A stretch of DNA of 52,440 nt, taken from positions 1-52,440 of the forward strand of contig RFOF01000003.1 in NCBI GenBank assembly GCA_009926845.1, read 5' to 3'. This document shows, in pieces, positions 33,977 through 42,191 of this stretch. The first letter of the stretch is position 1, and each line of letters starts with the position of its first letter. This DNA comes from Alphaproteobacteria bacterium (GTDB lineage: Bacteria > Pseudomonadota > Alphaproteobacteria > Rickettsiales > SXRF01). The translations under genes and the position numbers were made by a program. Below the pieces are notes generated by a model that made no database searches, had not been told where the DNA came from, and saw nothing but the letters and a program-made list of their open reading frames with translations.

Positions 33977-34165
33977 TCATTGGTCATGTTTTTTGAAAAT
34001 TGCGGATTTGGTAAAAATCCGCAGGATGATGTTGCCGATCGTCACGATGGTGACGGCAATTGCCGCCTGTTCCTCCGGTGCGATGGTGATGCCGTAATTG
34101 GTGGCAAGCCATGCTGCGACTAGGGCAACAATGTTAAAGATGACGGTTTTGAAGCCTTGCAGCAT
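33977..34165 (-). CDS. Small two-segment membrane protein, holin-like
   Basis: The start at 34165 (MLQGFKTVIF) is chosen because GGAGG lies five bases before it; the alternative ATG four codons upstream contains that site. The 62-residue protein has two hydrophobic segments (VIFNIVALVAAWLATNYGI and AAIAVTIVTIGNIILRIFT), separated by APEEQ, and a basic C-terminus. That is the topology of class II holins. It would open the inner membrane for the lysozyme, but its location about 18 kb away from that gene makes this tentative. Confidence 0.65.
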   Translation of the reverse strand: MLQGFKTVIFNIVALVAAWLATNYGITIAPEEQAAIAVTIVTIGNIILRIFTKSAIFKKHDQ

Positions 34166-34189
34166 GACTGCCTCCATTATTGGTTAAGG

Positions 34190-34708
34190 TTATTGTTGGG
34201 TTTGCTTGCCAGAGTTTTTCTTGCCGTTGCCCTGAGGTTTTTGGGTTTCAGCTACTGGTGCTGGACTACTTTCGGCAGGCGGCGCTTCATCTTGTGGCGT
34301 TTGTTCCTGCTGCGTTTGCTCCTGCGGCGTGGCTCCTTCTGTCGGCGCATCTGGTAATTCAATCCTATAGAGTTGCTGCTCAGAGACTTTTTCAACCCGA
34401 GCTTGCGGCTCTGGTTTCTTTGCTGGTTTAGGCTCAGGTTTTGCAGATTCATCAAGTTTGGTTGCTGGAGGAAATTCACCTGTTGCAGCAAGGCGATTTT
34501 CTTGTGCGGTGTCATACTCAGCAACTTTTTGCTCAAGCTCATGCGCATAGCAAACGTCATGATAACGGCACAGAATACTTGCAGCGGCAGTTGCTTCATT
34601 GGCTGCAACTTCGCAAGCGCCATCGACAAATTGAAAGTTGCCGATTTTAAGGGATAACCCCCGATTGGGTCCGAAGGTCGTGAATTTCACGTTTGATTCG
34701 TTAGACAT
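34190..34708 (-). CDS. Phage structural-region protein with disordered Pro/Gln/Glu-rich tail
   Basis: The N-terminal 70 residues form a small globular part (KFTTFGPNRGLSLKIGNFQF, then ILCRYHDVCYAHEL). From about residue 78 onward the sequence is low-complexity, rich in Pro, Glu, Gln, Lys and Ala. Genes in this position after the major capsid often encode head decoration or stabilising proteins. The leader has TTAACCAA..CCAATAGGAG and lies immediately after the capsid gene terminator. The family is not recognised. Confidence 0.65.
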   Translation of the reverse strand: MSNESNVKFTTFGPNRGLSLKIGNFQFVDGACEVAANEATAAASILCRYHDVCYAHELEQKVAEYDTAQENRLAATGEFPPATKLDESAKPEPKPAKKPEPQARVEKVSEQQLYRIELPDAPTEGATPQEQTQQEQTPQDEAPPAESSPAPVAETQKPQGNGKKNSGKQTQQ

Positions 34709-34731
34709 AGTTTCTCCTATTGGTTTTGGTT

Positions 34732-34764
34732 AAAAGAAAGGCGGGAGTTTTGAGCTCCCGCCTT
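34732..34764 (-). terminator. Terminator directly after the major capsid gene
   Basis: AAGGCGGGAG (34738-34747) and CTCCCGCCTT (34755-34764) form a perfect 10-bp stem with a seven-base loop. A T-rich tract follows on the minus strand. It would end most of the capsid transcript. Confidence 0.85.
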
Positions 34765-34776
34765 GGTAGTGATGGG

Positions 34777-35706
34777 TTAGTTGGTGACGCCTTTGAGTGC
34801 GGCCAAACCTTTGAGCGAAAACAGAGCAAGCCCGCAGTACCATTTGACGCGGGTGATGGTTTCGTCCTTGGTTTCGGAAATACCCACTTCCTCGACCTGC
34901 ATACCTGCCGCTTCATTCGTGGCGGTAAGGCCAGCGATGCCATGACTCATCGAGCCATCATCCAGAGTGCCGGCAAAGACAGTAGTACAAGCAGTGCTAG
35001 TGCCTTGCGTCTGGTTGATAGGGATATAGTCATTGCGGAAGATAGGAATGTTACGGTAGGCAGGAACTTGCTCACCGTTAGGAAGCGTCATAATATCCGA
35101 CGCACTGTTGCCACCCAGCGCGCGCAGAAGCGCGAGATAGGAACGCAAAGTACGAGCGTGCATCAGGATATAATCGACCTGACCGTCCTTATCCGTCACC
35201 AGGTCAATCAGCTGATCGAGATAAGCGAAGGTAACCACGTCACCATTGCCGGCACCTGCGTTGGCCGTGATGGTCTGAGTCGGGTCAACAAGGCTCAGTA
35301 AGCCTTGGAAACTATCAGCCGTACCATCGCCGTTAATCATGCCATCCTGGTATTTGCGTCCTAGCGATTTTGCTTTAGACGCAACCTGAATTGCCTTTTG
35401 GTCATTAACGTTGGAACGGGTGGCTTGAATCAGACCGTTGACTTCCGCATCACCGAGAATAGTGGTGAGGCTAGAAGTTACCGCCGTGAAGGTAGCCGCT
35501 GCTTTCGCAGTGATTGTGCCGCCGACGCCGCCATATTGAACGTCGCCAAGGGCATTTTCACGGTTATAGGCCAGCGCATTGCCTTCGATTTCAGTGAAAG
35601 GCAGGAGCTGGTAGAAGCGGTTGATGGTAATGACGTTTTCAATTACGCCAGCCACCAACATATTAAGGGAAAGTTTCGCACTTTCCGCGAGAGTTACAGA
35701 AGCCAT
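34777..35706 (-). CDS. Major capsid protein (GP7-like, HK97 fold)
   Basis: The start is ATG 35706 behind a GGAGA site; 47 upstream in-frame codons are leader. The 309-residue protein begins MASVTLAESAKLSLNMLVAG and has IENVITINRFYQLLPFTEIEGNALAYNREN, the N-arm and E-loop pattern of GP7-type capsid proteins. The late P-domain contains YILMHARTLRSYLALLRALGG and the end is TRVKWYCGLALFSLKGLAALKGV. It builds the icosahedral shell over the scaffold. Terminators on both sides and a separate leader suggest it is made in excess. Confidence 0.88.
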   Translation of the reverse strand: MASVTLAESAKLSLNMLVAGVIENVITINRFYQLLPFTEIEGNALAYNRENALGDVQYGGVGGTITAKAAATFTAVTSSLTTILGDAEVNGLIQATRSNVNDQKAIQVASKAKSLGRKYQDGMINGDGTADSFQGLLSLVDPTQTITANAGAGNGDVVTFAYLDQLIDLVTDKDGQVDYILMHARTLRSYLALLRALGGNSASDIMTLPNGEQVPAYRNIPIFRNDYIPINQTQGTSTACTTVFAGTLDDGSMSHGIAGLTATNEAAGMQVEEVGISETKDETITRVKWYCGLALFSLKGLAALKGVTN

Positions 35707-35825
35707 AAGGGTTCTCCATTGATTAAGGTTAAAGTTGAGATTGCGTTCCCTCGTTGGCTCCCCCGCGGATAGGACGATTTTTCTGCACGCTCGGCTTTGG
35801 CTCACCCGCCGCCGAAATCGGGCAA

Positions 35826-35860
35826 TAAAAAAGGCGCGTCCCATCACGGGAACACGCCTT
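35826..35860 (-). terminator. Terminator between scaffold and major capsid genes
   Basis: AAGGCG..GTCCC (from 35831) pairs with GGGA..ACGCCTT (to 35860). A run of T residues on the minus strand lies at 35832-35827. The 120 bases between this terminator and the capsid start form the capsid leader; I see no clear promoter in them. Confidence 0.75.
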
Positions 35861-35883
35861 CAAAAAACTGGTTGGAAGTCGGA

Positions 35884-36654
35884 CTACTTTTTCTGCAAGC
35901 CCAACTGGATTTTCTGGATAGAGGTCAGCTCACCTGAATTATTCGCAGTTGAACGGTTGCCTTTACCAGCGGGTGAACCGCTGCCAGAAGCATTAGTGCC
36001 TTGGTAAAATTTAGGCTTTTGCTTCTTGAAGGTTTCACCAAAGAATGCGTCAACGGTCAGATCCGATGCGTTGCCGCTGTCATCTTTCACAACGACGTTG
36101 AAATTATCGTCGAGGGCAAAACGACCACGTGTAAGCGTCAGCACGTCATCCACGTCATCAGCAAAAACGCCAGCCTTCATAACGGCACGACGGATTTTGT
36201 CGTCGAGGATATAATTTTTCTTGTCGCTTTCAGAACGCTCGACAGCCTCGGTAGATTTTTTGAGTTTCTTTTCAAAGTCGGCTTTGAGATCGTTGAGTTC
36301 TTTGGAGAAATTGCCTTTGGCTTTTTCAAGAGCTTCCTCGTATCTGCCTTTTGCTTCTAAAGTCTCGCGCTCACGCTGCTCTTTTTCGGTTTCCCACTCT
36401 TTCTCTTTTTCGAGCAGTTTGCCGTATTTGTCCTTGTCGATGCTTTCCAGCTCTTTTGCTGACTTGGTATATTTGGTTTCAAAATCGCTACGGATTTTGC
36501 GCTCACTGGCAAGAGCCTTGTCCTTAGCGGTCAATGCAGCAAGCAGTTCTGTTGGGTTAACGGCGTATTTGCCGTCATCGGTTTTGTGATAGAGCTTGCG
36601 CGACTCTTCAGGAATTGCGTCAAGATTGTCAGTGTTTAAGGGTAGGTTTTGCAT
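35884..36654 (-). CDS. Phage scaffolding protein
   Basis: The 256-residue, highly charged protein has a long coiled coil (about residues 45-150, e.g. KEKEWETEKEQREREIL-like heptads and EALEKAKGNFSKEL). A globular segment IRRAVMKAGVFADDVDDVLTL follows, then a Ser/Gly-rich stretch and the C-terminal helix LTSIQKIQLGLQKK. This is the normal build of capsid scaffolds, whose basic C-terminal helix binds the coat protein. It is located immediately upstream of the capsid gene. Its leader is CCACAACCAAAGGAG, similar to the plus-strand leaders. Confidence 0.85.
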   Translation of the reverse strand: MQNLPLNTDNLDAIPEESRKLYHKTDDGKYAVNPTELLAALTAKDKALASERKIRSDFETKYTKSAKELESIDKDKYGKLLEKEKEWETEKEQRERETLEAKGRYEEALEKAKGNFSKELNDLKADFEKKLKKSTEAVERSESDKKNYILDDKIRRAVMKAGVFADDVDDVLTLTRGRFALDDNFNVVVKDDSGNASDLTVDAFFGETFKKQKPKFYQGTNASGSGSPAGKGNRSTANNSGELTSIQKIQLGLQKK

Positions 36655-36724
36655 GGGGTCTCCTTTGGTTGTGGCCTCTCGCCGTTGAAAAAACGCGCCC
36701 CAGCTTCCCGCTAGAAACGCGCAA

Positions 36725-36760
36725 CAAAAAAGCCGCTCGGAAATCCGAAGCGGCTTTTTA
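36725..36760. terminator. Bidirectional terminator upstream of the scaffold gene
   Basis: AAAAAGCCGC and GCGGCTTTTT arms enclose a further CGGA/TCCG stem. Flanking A and T runs occur on both sides, so it can work in either direction. It lies between the Zn-ribbon-like gene and the scaffold leader. Confidence 0.85.
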
Positions 36761-36785
36761 TCTCGGTGCTGATAATCAGCTTAAA

Positions 36786-37037
36786 TTAGATGATGTATGT
36801 CTTTCTGCCTTTAACTAAACAGCTTAAACACAGCAATTTCTGAACTACTGGCTTTAGTTCGTTGTCCTTGCGCATGACCATTGGATACACAGGTATAAAT
36901 TCAATCGTATCCACACCTTCAAACCGCATACAAACATTACAGGTAACGCGCTCTTCGTCACCAGCTTGTAATTCTGACCTTGGACTTTGACCGCCCTCAA
37001 TCACAGTTAATCTTGAATATTTTTTTTCATTTCCCAT
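36786..37037 (-). CDS. Small Zn-ribbon-like phage protein
   Basis: The 83-residue protein carries two CxxC pairs (CNVC and CLSC), 35 residues apart, which suggests a zinc ribbon. The N-terminal third is polar (KKYSRLTVIEGGQSP). It lies between the head-morphogenesis and scaffold genes. Zn-ribbon phage proteins can bind DNA or RNA or regulate expression. No specific family is recognised. Confidence 0.65.
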   Translation of the reverse strand: MGNEKKYSRLTVIEGGQSPRSELQAGDEERVTCNVCMRFEGVDTIEFIPVYPMVMRKDNELKPVVQKLLCLSCLVKGRKTYII

Positions 37038-37064
37038 AGCCGCATATTATAGCGGATGGAGAAA

Positions 37065-38120
37065 TTATTGCAACTTTGCAAAGGCACTTTTTTCATGTTT
37101 TCGTAATTCGTCGAGTGTGTAAACCTCACCCTTGAAATCCACGAAGCGGTCAAGCGTCAGCTCACCTTCATTAAAGAGTTTTGCCTTGGTTTTTCCTAGC
37201 ACATCTTCGACCACATCTTGCGGCTGCTTTTTAAGCCAATCCTGATAAGTCAGAGTTTCTGGCACTTGACCATCCATCGATGCGCGGGTGCTTTCAGTAA
37301 GCTCCTTCGCATCAATGCCCAGCTCTTGCCATGATTTGAGAATCGGTGTTGAAGATGAGCGACAATTTGGATGGCGTGGCGGCATCGGGCCCGTACTCAA
37401 GTCGAACACCTGACCATCAAGCGAAGCGCATATCACGGTAGTGCGTCGATCAAGCGTTGCTGTAAATCGCCATGCCTTAACGACCGAGTCATTGGCACGA
37501 TAGAGTTCATCACGTGCGCGGGCGGTGATATGCGTGATGGACGTGCGTACCAGCCTTTCCACATCATCGCGCGAACGTTGCAGGATGCCATCCTTATAAT
37601 TCATGGCTTTGCTGCCGCGAATGCGACGAATAATGTCAGGCGTGGTTTCACCTTCTAATATGCCGATACGGATTGCCTGCTCAATCTGTTTGATGCGTAT
37701 GGCGTCCAAGTCTTTTACTTCCTCGGCTATAAAACGACCTTGCATTGGCTTGCTGGATACAAGGGATGAAAGTGTTTCAATCGCGGGACGTATCAGCGTG
37801 ATTTCGACAGGGAGTATTTTTTCAATGAGATTGGCGTTAAAATTCGCCTCATAATTTGCTGTATCAGCTAATTGCGTATCTAGCCGTGATTGCAGAGCTT
37901 TGTAGACTTCGGTATTGAGCTTACGAACTTCCGCTAGTATTGCCCGTAATCTCTGTTGTGAGAAATCTGTCAGATCCGCACGAGAAAGTTTTGTGATAAT
38001 ATCTGCTTCTCCATCAAGGAGAATATTAAGCATCTCTCGAACCACCTGAGTTGAATAACGTTGCAGGTAAATTTGATGCTGCACACCGGCATGAAAAAGG
38101 GCTTCATTGATGTTTTGCAT
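37065..38120 (-). CDS. Phage head morphogenesis protein (SPP1 gp7 / Mu gpF-like)
   Basis: The 351-residue minor head protein is mainly helical at the N-terminus. The conserved C-terminal block comprises LVRTSITHITARARDELYRAN, WRFTATLDRRTTVICASLDGQVF and PRHPNCRSSSTPI. The last contains the family's H/C residues (PPRHPNCR). Such proteins sit near the portal and are ejected or needed for DNA delivery. Order after the portal gene, with a two-base gap, is canonical. Confidence 0.9.
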   Translation of the reverse strand: MQNINEALFHAGVQHQIYLQRYSTQVVREMLNILLDGEADIITKLSRADLTDFSQQRLRAILAEVRKLNTEVYKALQSRLDTQLADTANYEANFNANLIEKILPVEITLIRPAIETLSSLVSSKPMQGRFIAEEVKDLDAIRIKQIEQAIRIGILEGETTPDIIRRIRGSKAMNYKDGILQRSRDDVERLVRTSITHITARARDELYRANDSVVKAWRFTATLDRRTTVICASLDGQVFDLSTGPMPPRHPNCRSSSTPILKSWQELGIDAKELTESTRASMDGQVPETLTYQDWLKKQPQDVVEDVLGKTKAKLFNEGELTLDRFVDFKGEVYTLDELRKHEKSAFAKLQ

Positions 38121-38122
38121 GA

Positions 38123-39517
38123 TTATGCTGTTGCTGATGAGTTGTTGCTTGGCGGATCAGTTCTGCCTTCGGTTTCAATGCGGTCAATTTCTTCTTCAAT
38201 ATCAAGCTCGTTACGCAAAACATTACGGCGTTTAAGTTCAGTGAGATATGATTCACGAGAAAGTTCACCAGACAGCCGTGATTTTAGAAGCGTGTCTTCG
38301 TCTTTGCCGGAAATCAGAGATAGCCCGAAATCTTCGTTGATATTGACTCCGCCCACCGCTTCAGCTGGCAATTTCGACCAGAGAGCCATGAGCATAAATG
38401 CCTGCTGCATAGCATTCTCTAGGCGGCGCACCATGTCTTGCAGTGCGGAATGGGATTTGGCGGTATCCAATGAGGCAGCGGTTGCTGTACTATCGCCTGA
38501 GCGTTGCATGAGTAACTGCCCACCCATTGCATCCATTTTTTCTTCAAGGTCGCGGATGGATTGCCGGCCACTATCAACGGCTGCACCTGTATGTTCAACA
38601 AAGGTAAGTTTTGACTGCGGGTCTTCCGACATAATCATGCGGTTAGGACCAATTTCGATGTCTTTCTGGTCTTGAGAGAAACCTGCGCCATGCAATAGCG
38701 GGAAACGAATGAAATGCAGGATATGTTCTTGGTCAGATGAGGACTGCCAGTGCAGAACGTTAAGATGTGCCAAATCCAGTAATGGCGGCTTGGCTTCCAT
38801 ATAACCAGTTTTGCCAGTGTAAAAAGTCACGAGAGGAATGCGCCCAAGCGAGATTAAGCCTTGGTCAACAATGACCCATTCTTTCTTTTGCAGCTCATAA
38901 AGCTCAAAACGGTCAGGATAAAGAACTCGGATGCGCTGGACGCATTTTTCGCCCCATTCTCCGTCAGTCTCCGTGCTGTTTTCACGAAAGCGCACCTGTG
39001 TAAGCGTGCGCACACCATTAATCAATTCTGACCGCCAACCGATTAAATCAGCGGCACGAACAGGCACAATATAAGGGCGTGTCTTTAGGCTCTGCTCATC
39101 TGCCAGTGTCTTTTCTCCGTCATTGCGTGGATGATCGACAAGCAGATGAACGAGTCCATCGGTCAAGCCATATTCAAAGATTTCACGGCAAAAAGTGGTG
39201 ACGTTACTGCCGCAAAGGTCGATGTCTTTGCTCCATTCTTTGATTTGTTCAGGGGTGTCTTCGAGCAAATTCACAGGCTTTGAAAATGGCTTCCCAACCA
39301 GCTTTTGCACCGTATCCGCAAAAGCATTGTAGAGAACCGAACGCGACAAACGATTGCGATATGCAGCCACGCTTTCTTTGGGCTCGCGCGGAAGATATTT
39401 TTGCCCAGCTTCACGCATAGCTTCCGTGCCGCCCATAAGCGTAGTGACCAGCTCAAGGTCACTCAGCATATTCAGATATGCTTTTGAAGGCGTATCAATG
39501 GTTGGTTTCTTAGCCAT
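38123..39517 (-). CDS. Portal protein (DUF4055 family)
   Basis: The 464-residue protein forms the dodecameric ring at the DNA-packaging vertex. The DUF4055 signature is at the N-terminus: YLNMLSDLELVTTLMGGTEAMR, YLPREPKESVAAYRNRLSRS and LVGKPFSKPV. The clip and stem region includes LVHLLVDHPR, and the C-terminal helices contain GQLLMQRSGDSTATAASLD. It begins four bases after the terminase stop. Length and order match the family. Confidence 0.9.
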   Translation of the reverse strand: MAKKPTIDTPSKAYLNMLSDLELVTTLMGGTEAMREAGQKYLPREPKESVAAYRNRLSRSVLYNAFADTVQKLVGKPFSKPVNLLEDTPEQIKEWSKDIDLCGSNVTTFCREIFEYGLTDGLVHLLVDHPRNDGEKTLADEQSLKTRPYIVPVRAADLIGWRSELINGVRTLTQVRFRENSTETDGEWGEKCVQRIRVLYPDRFELYELQKKEWVIVDQGLISLGRIPLVTFYTGKTGYMEAKPPLLDLAHLNVLHWQSSSDQEHILHFIRFPLLHGAGFSQDQKDIEIGPNRMIMSEDPQSKLTFVEHTGAAVDSGRQSIRDLEEKMDAMGGQLLMQRSGDSTATAASLDTAKSHSALQDMVRRLENAMQQAFMLMALWSKLPAEAVGGVNINEDFGLSLISGKDEDTLLKSRLSGELSRESYLTELKRRNVLRNELDIEEEIDRIETEGRTDPPSNNSSATA

Positions 39518-39521
39518 GAAA

Positions 39522-40946
39522 TTATAACCTGAATTCGTTGCTGGTTTGTTTTTCGCCGCCGCCCATTATGGCGTAGCGAGTTTCGTCTGCTGCGTGGTCT
39601 TCCGAATCGGTGTCCACGTCATCAGGGTTTTTGCTGTCACGCTGCAAAACTGGCACTGTGCGTATCCAGTCAACACAGTTTTCAAAAACCCATAAGCCCG
39701 CACTTTCTGGAACATCCTTAAAGCTGGCTTCCATCATGCCGCGCATCTTCTGCCAGCCAGCAACACGGTTGTTGTCGGCTTTGGAAAACGTAATCATGCC
39801 GCCGGCTTCGCGTGCGCCTTCACGCAGCTGGTCATAGATGCTAGGTCCACCAGCTTTAATGAAGATGGATGGATCAGCTACGCAGCTGCGCCAGTTATAG
39901 CCCTGACTGCGACTGACGATGCCAGCGCCAACCTGTTTGTTATTCAGGTTTAAGCCAGTGTCAGGCTTGACATACCCTTGCGTGTCTTTTGCAACGGTGT
40001 ACCACTCACCCACTCGAATAAGCGAGCCGCGAGGGAAATGTATATTGAGATTTTCAACAAGGCTTCCGTCGCTTTCCGCCCATAAACCGAGCGAAGATGG
40101 TTTTGCCGAACCCCAATCGAAGGAACGGCGCATCCGCCAGCTTGCAGGAATTTTGAACGGTGTAAGGATTTGCTTTGCTGGACTCCAAACATCATCAAAG
40201 AAGCCGCCTGCAACGATGTCCCAAATTCCGAAACGCCATGCTTTAATCAATGCGGCAGATCCCGCCTGTAAAAGACGGCGTTCATACCCAGGGTCTTTTT
40301 CCATCAAAGCAGGATTGTCTTCGAGCTTTGCAGGAATGAATACGCGTGTTTCACCGCTGACAGGGTCGATAATCCGCGTGTAACCTGATGGCGCCGGAGT
40401 GATGTAGCGTTGTTTTACCCAGTTATGTCCTGCACCGCCGGGGTTGCCTGTCAGTCGCAATTTAACTTTTACGCCATGCGCAGAACGCAACGTAGCACGG
40501 ATGCGGTCAATGGCTGCTGGTGTCGGCCAGTTGGTCACTTCTTCAATACAAATCCAAGTGTAGCTGTGACCTTGATAGTTTTCAGCGTCTTTCTCGTCCC
40601 ATAGATGGCGCAGTTTTAAGGTTGCGCCGTTTGGGAATAACCAGAGCTGGTCACCCTTAAGCCAGATTGCGCCAACTTTAGGGAAAATTTGCTGTGCGCG
40701 GAACTGGACTTCTTCGAGTTGTTTGTAAGTGCGACGGAAGAAAACCCCACGCGCATATTGTCCGTAACGGCTTGCATGGATAGCAAAGTCACCGAGCATT
40801 CCGTCGGTTTTGCCGCCGCCGCGCGCGCCGCCATAAAAGACTTCATAAATCTCACAAGAAACCAAGGCTTCTTGCGGCCCAGGCTGAGGACGCCAGATTG
40901 TTATGTAGTTTTTTACACGCTCTTTGGTTTGAATTTTGCTTCCCAT
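39522..40946 (-). CDS. terL: Terminase large subunit
   Basis: The 474-residue packaging motor has an ATPase with Walker A GGARGGGKT (residues 39-47), Walker B and catalytic Glu in WICIEEVTN, and a coupling segment LTGNPGG. The C-terminal RNase-H-like nuclease shows RSFDWGSAKPSSLGLWA, VADPSIF and late acidic residues before DETRYA. It docks on the portal and cuts and pumps DNA. It overlaps the small subunit gene by 34 bases. It is the best single marker of this phage for phylogeny. Confidence 0.95.
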   Translation of the reverse strand: MGSKIQTKERVKNYITIWRPQPGPQEALVSCEIYEVFYGGARGGGKTDGMLGDFAIHASRYGQYARGVFFRRTYKQLEEVQFRAQQIFPKVGAIWLKGDQLWLFPNGATLKLRHLWDEKDAENYQGHSYTWICIEEVTNWPTPAAIDRIRATLRSAHGVKVKLRLTGNPGGAGHNWVKQRYITPAPSGYTRIIDPVSGETRVFIPAKLEDNPALMEKDPGYERRLLQAGSAALIKAWRFGIWDIVAGGFFDDVWSPAKQILTPFKIPASWRMRRSFDWGSAKPSSLGLWAESDGSLVENLNIHFPRGSLIRVGEWYTVAKDTQGYVKPDTGLNLNNKQVGAGIVSRSQGYNWRSCVADPSIFIKAGGPSIYDQLREGAREAGGMITFSKADNNRVAGWQKMRGMMEASFKDVPESAGLWVFENCVDWIRTVPVLQRDSKNPDDVDTDSEDHAADETRYAIMGGGEKQTSNEFRL

Positions 40947-41305
40947 GCGTCATCATTCTCGATTGCGGCTGGGGCTTCGATTACGAACTTGAGCGATTCG
41001 CCATTTGCACCCGAGAACTCCTGACGCTCGGTGTATCCTCGGTTTTTGCCCTTGGTTTTAAGAAAGAAAATGATGGCGGTCAGATCGCCTTCACCAATTT
41101 TCTCTGCAAGTTTGCCCTCTGCCAAGTCGATGCGTGACGCTTCGCATTCCTCGACTACCCGTTGCAGGCGCTTGTTTGCCTTGACGTAATTGGTAACCGT
41201 GCTTGGCGCGCAACGCAGCTTATTAGCAGCAAGATATTGCAAGCCCGCAGAATCGCGAAGTGCTTGCTCAATCTCAGCCTGTGTGAATTTCCGTTTCTTT
41301 GGCAT
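40913..41305 (-). CDS. terS: Terminase small subunit
   Basis: The 130-residue protein has an N-terminal helix-turn-helix (TQAEIEQALRDSAGLQYLAANKLRCAPSTVTNYV) that would recognise the packaging site. A helical oligomerisation region (SRIDLAEGKLAEKIGEGDLTAIIFFLKT) and a C-terminal tail that contacts the large subunit follow. It overlaps both neighbours (32 bases with the ParB/Srx-domain gene). The composition and order support the call. Confidence 0.85.
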   Translation of the reverse strand: MPKKRKFTQAEIEQALRDSAGLQYLAANKLRCAPSTVTNYVKANKRLQRVVEECEASRIDLAEGKLAEKIGEGDLTAIIFFLKTKGKNRGYTERQEFSGANGESLKFVIEAPAAIENDDAWEAKFKPKSV

Positions 41306-42191
41306 TGTCGGCAGTTTCCTCGGTTGCCTCTGCCGGAGCTTGTGCCTTCAGTTGCTCAAGACGTTCCATTGCCAGGTCAGCCAGCTCGCGGATGGCAACG
41401 GCATTATTGAAAACGTTTTTGAATTCTTTAACGGCAACGATGGTTTCAAAAAGCCGCGCATAATCATCATACGCAGCCAGCAGATAGGTTTTCTTTTCGT
41501 TGGGTTTGCCCAAGCGTTCCAGATACGCCATGAACGCTTCTTTTTCCTGCGGAAGGAATTGCAGCACGATTTCTTCATACTGCGGTGTGCCGATCGCAAG
41601 GCTGTCGATATTCAGCTTTTCCAGCAGATTGAATGAATCATCCGTTAAGCCAGAATAGGCTTTGTATTCCATCGTCAGCGTTTCATAGAGCTTGCCGAGG
41701 ATGTTTGGGTCATCCTGCCCAGTGATGGCATTATGCGAAAGCTGCAATGCAAGTCTGCGCTCTGGTGTCAGGTAGCACTGCACGACCATGACAGGCATGG
41801 TGACTTCGCCCGCCAGCACCGCGGCTTCGACGCGGTGATTGCCAGAAAGCACCACGAGCTTTTTGGCTTCATGGTCAGGATAGACCAGCACGGCGCTTGT
41901 TGCGCCGCCGTCTTTCTTGATGTTGCCAGAAAGCCTGCGCATCTGGTCGGCGGTCATAAACCGTGCATTGTCCTCTGCGCTCAAGGTGGAAAGCAGCGCA
42001 ACCGGTACTTCCGAAAAGCAGATGGTGATCTGCACGGCACTGTCGTCTGGGCTTGCATCCACTTCTGGCACAGGGAAAGCAATTTGCTCAGGCTCGATGA
42101 ATCGGTATTTGCGGATTTCCGTTGGAATAGAGATAACCGCAACCTCATTAGCATCAGGCTGTTCATTTGCTTTTTTGTTTTTGCTCGACAT
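41274..42191 (-). CDS. Phage ParB/Sulfiredoxin-fold protein
   Basis: The start at ATG 42191 follows a weak GGGA site; ATG 42203 is an alternative, and a longer frame to 42305 lies inside the upstream gene. The 305-residue protein has a ParB/Srx domain: LSAEDNARFMTADQMRRLSGNI, then LSGNHRVEAAVLAG and LQLSHNAITGQDDP. The GNHR and HN-x3-GxDD motifs differ from chromosomal ParB and are common in phage proteins beside terminase genes, where nuclease or DNA-modification-linked roles are proposed. The C-terminus is helical and acidic. It lies directly after the methyltransferase/GNAT-like gene, overlapping it by 29 bases. Confidence 0.75.
   Translation of the reverse strand: MSSKNKKANEQPDANEVAVISIPTEIRKYRFIEPEQIAFPVPEVDASPDDSAVQITICFSEVPVALLSTLSAEDNARFMTADQMRRLSGNIKKDGGATSAVLVYPDHEAKKLVVLSGNHRVEAAVLAGEVTMPVMVVQCYLTPERRLALQLSHNAITGQDDPNILGKLYETLTMEYKAYSGLTDDSFNLLEKLNIDSLAIGTPQYEEIVLQFLPQEKEAFMAYLERLGKPNEKKTYLLAAYDDYARLFETIVAVKEFKNVFNNAVAIRELADLAMERLEQLKAQAPAEATEETADNAKETEIHTG

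Noticed and set aside
35707-35847. 47-residue upstream extension of the major capsid frame
   Set aside because: It starts inside the terminator and is Arg-rich and unlike capsid N-arms. ATG 35706 has GGAGA and a typical capsid start.
36786-37037. Mu Com-like translational activator for the Mom-like gene
   Set aside because: Both are small CxxC/CxxC proteins, but this gene lies more than 5 kb away in the head module, and the spacing of the Cys pairs does not match Com convincingly.
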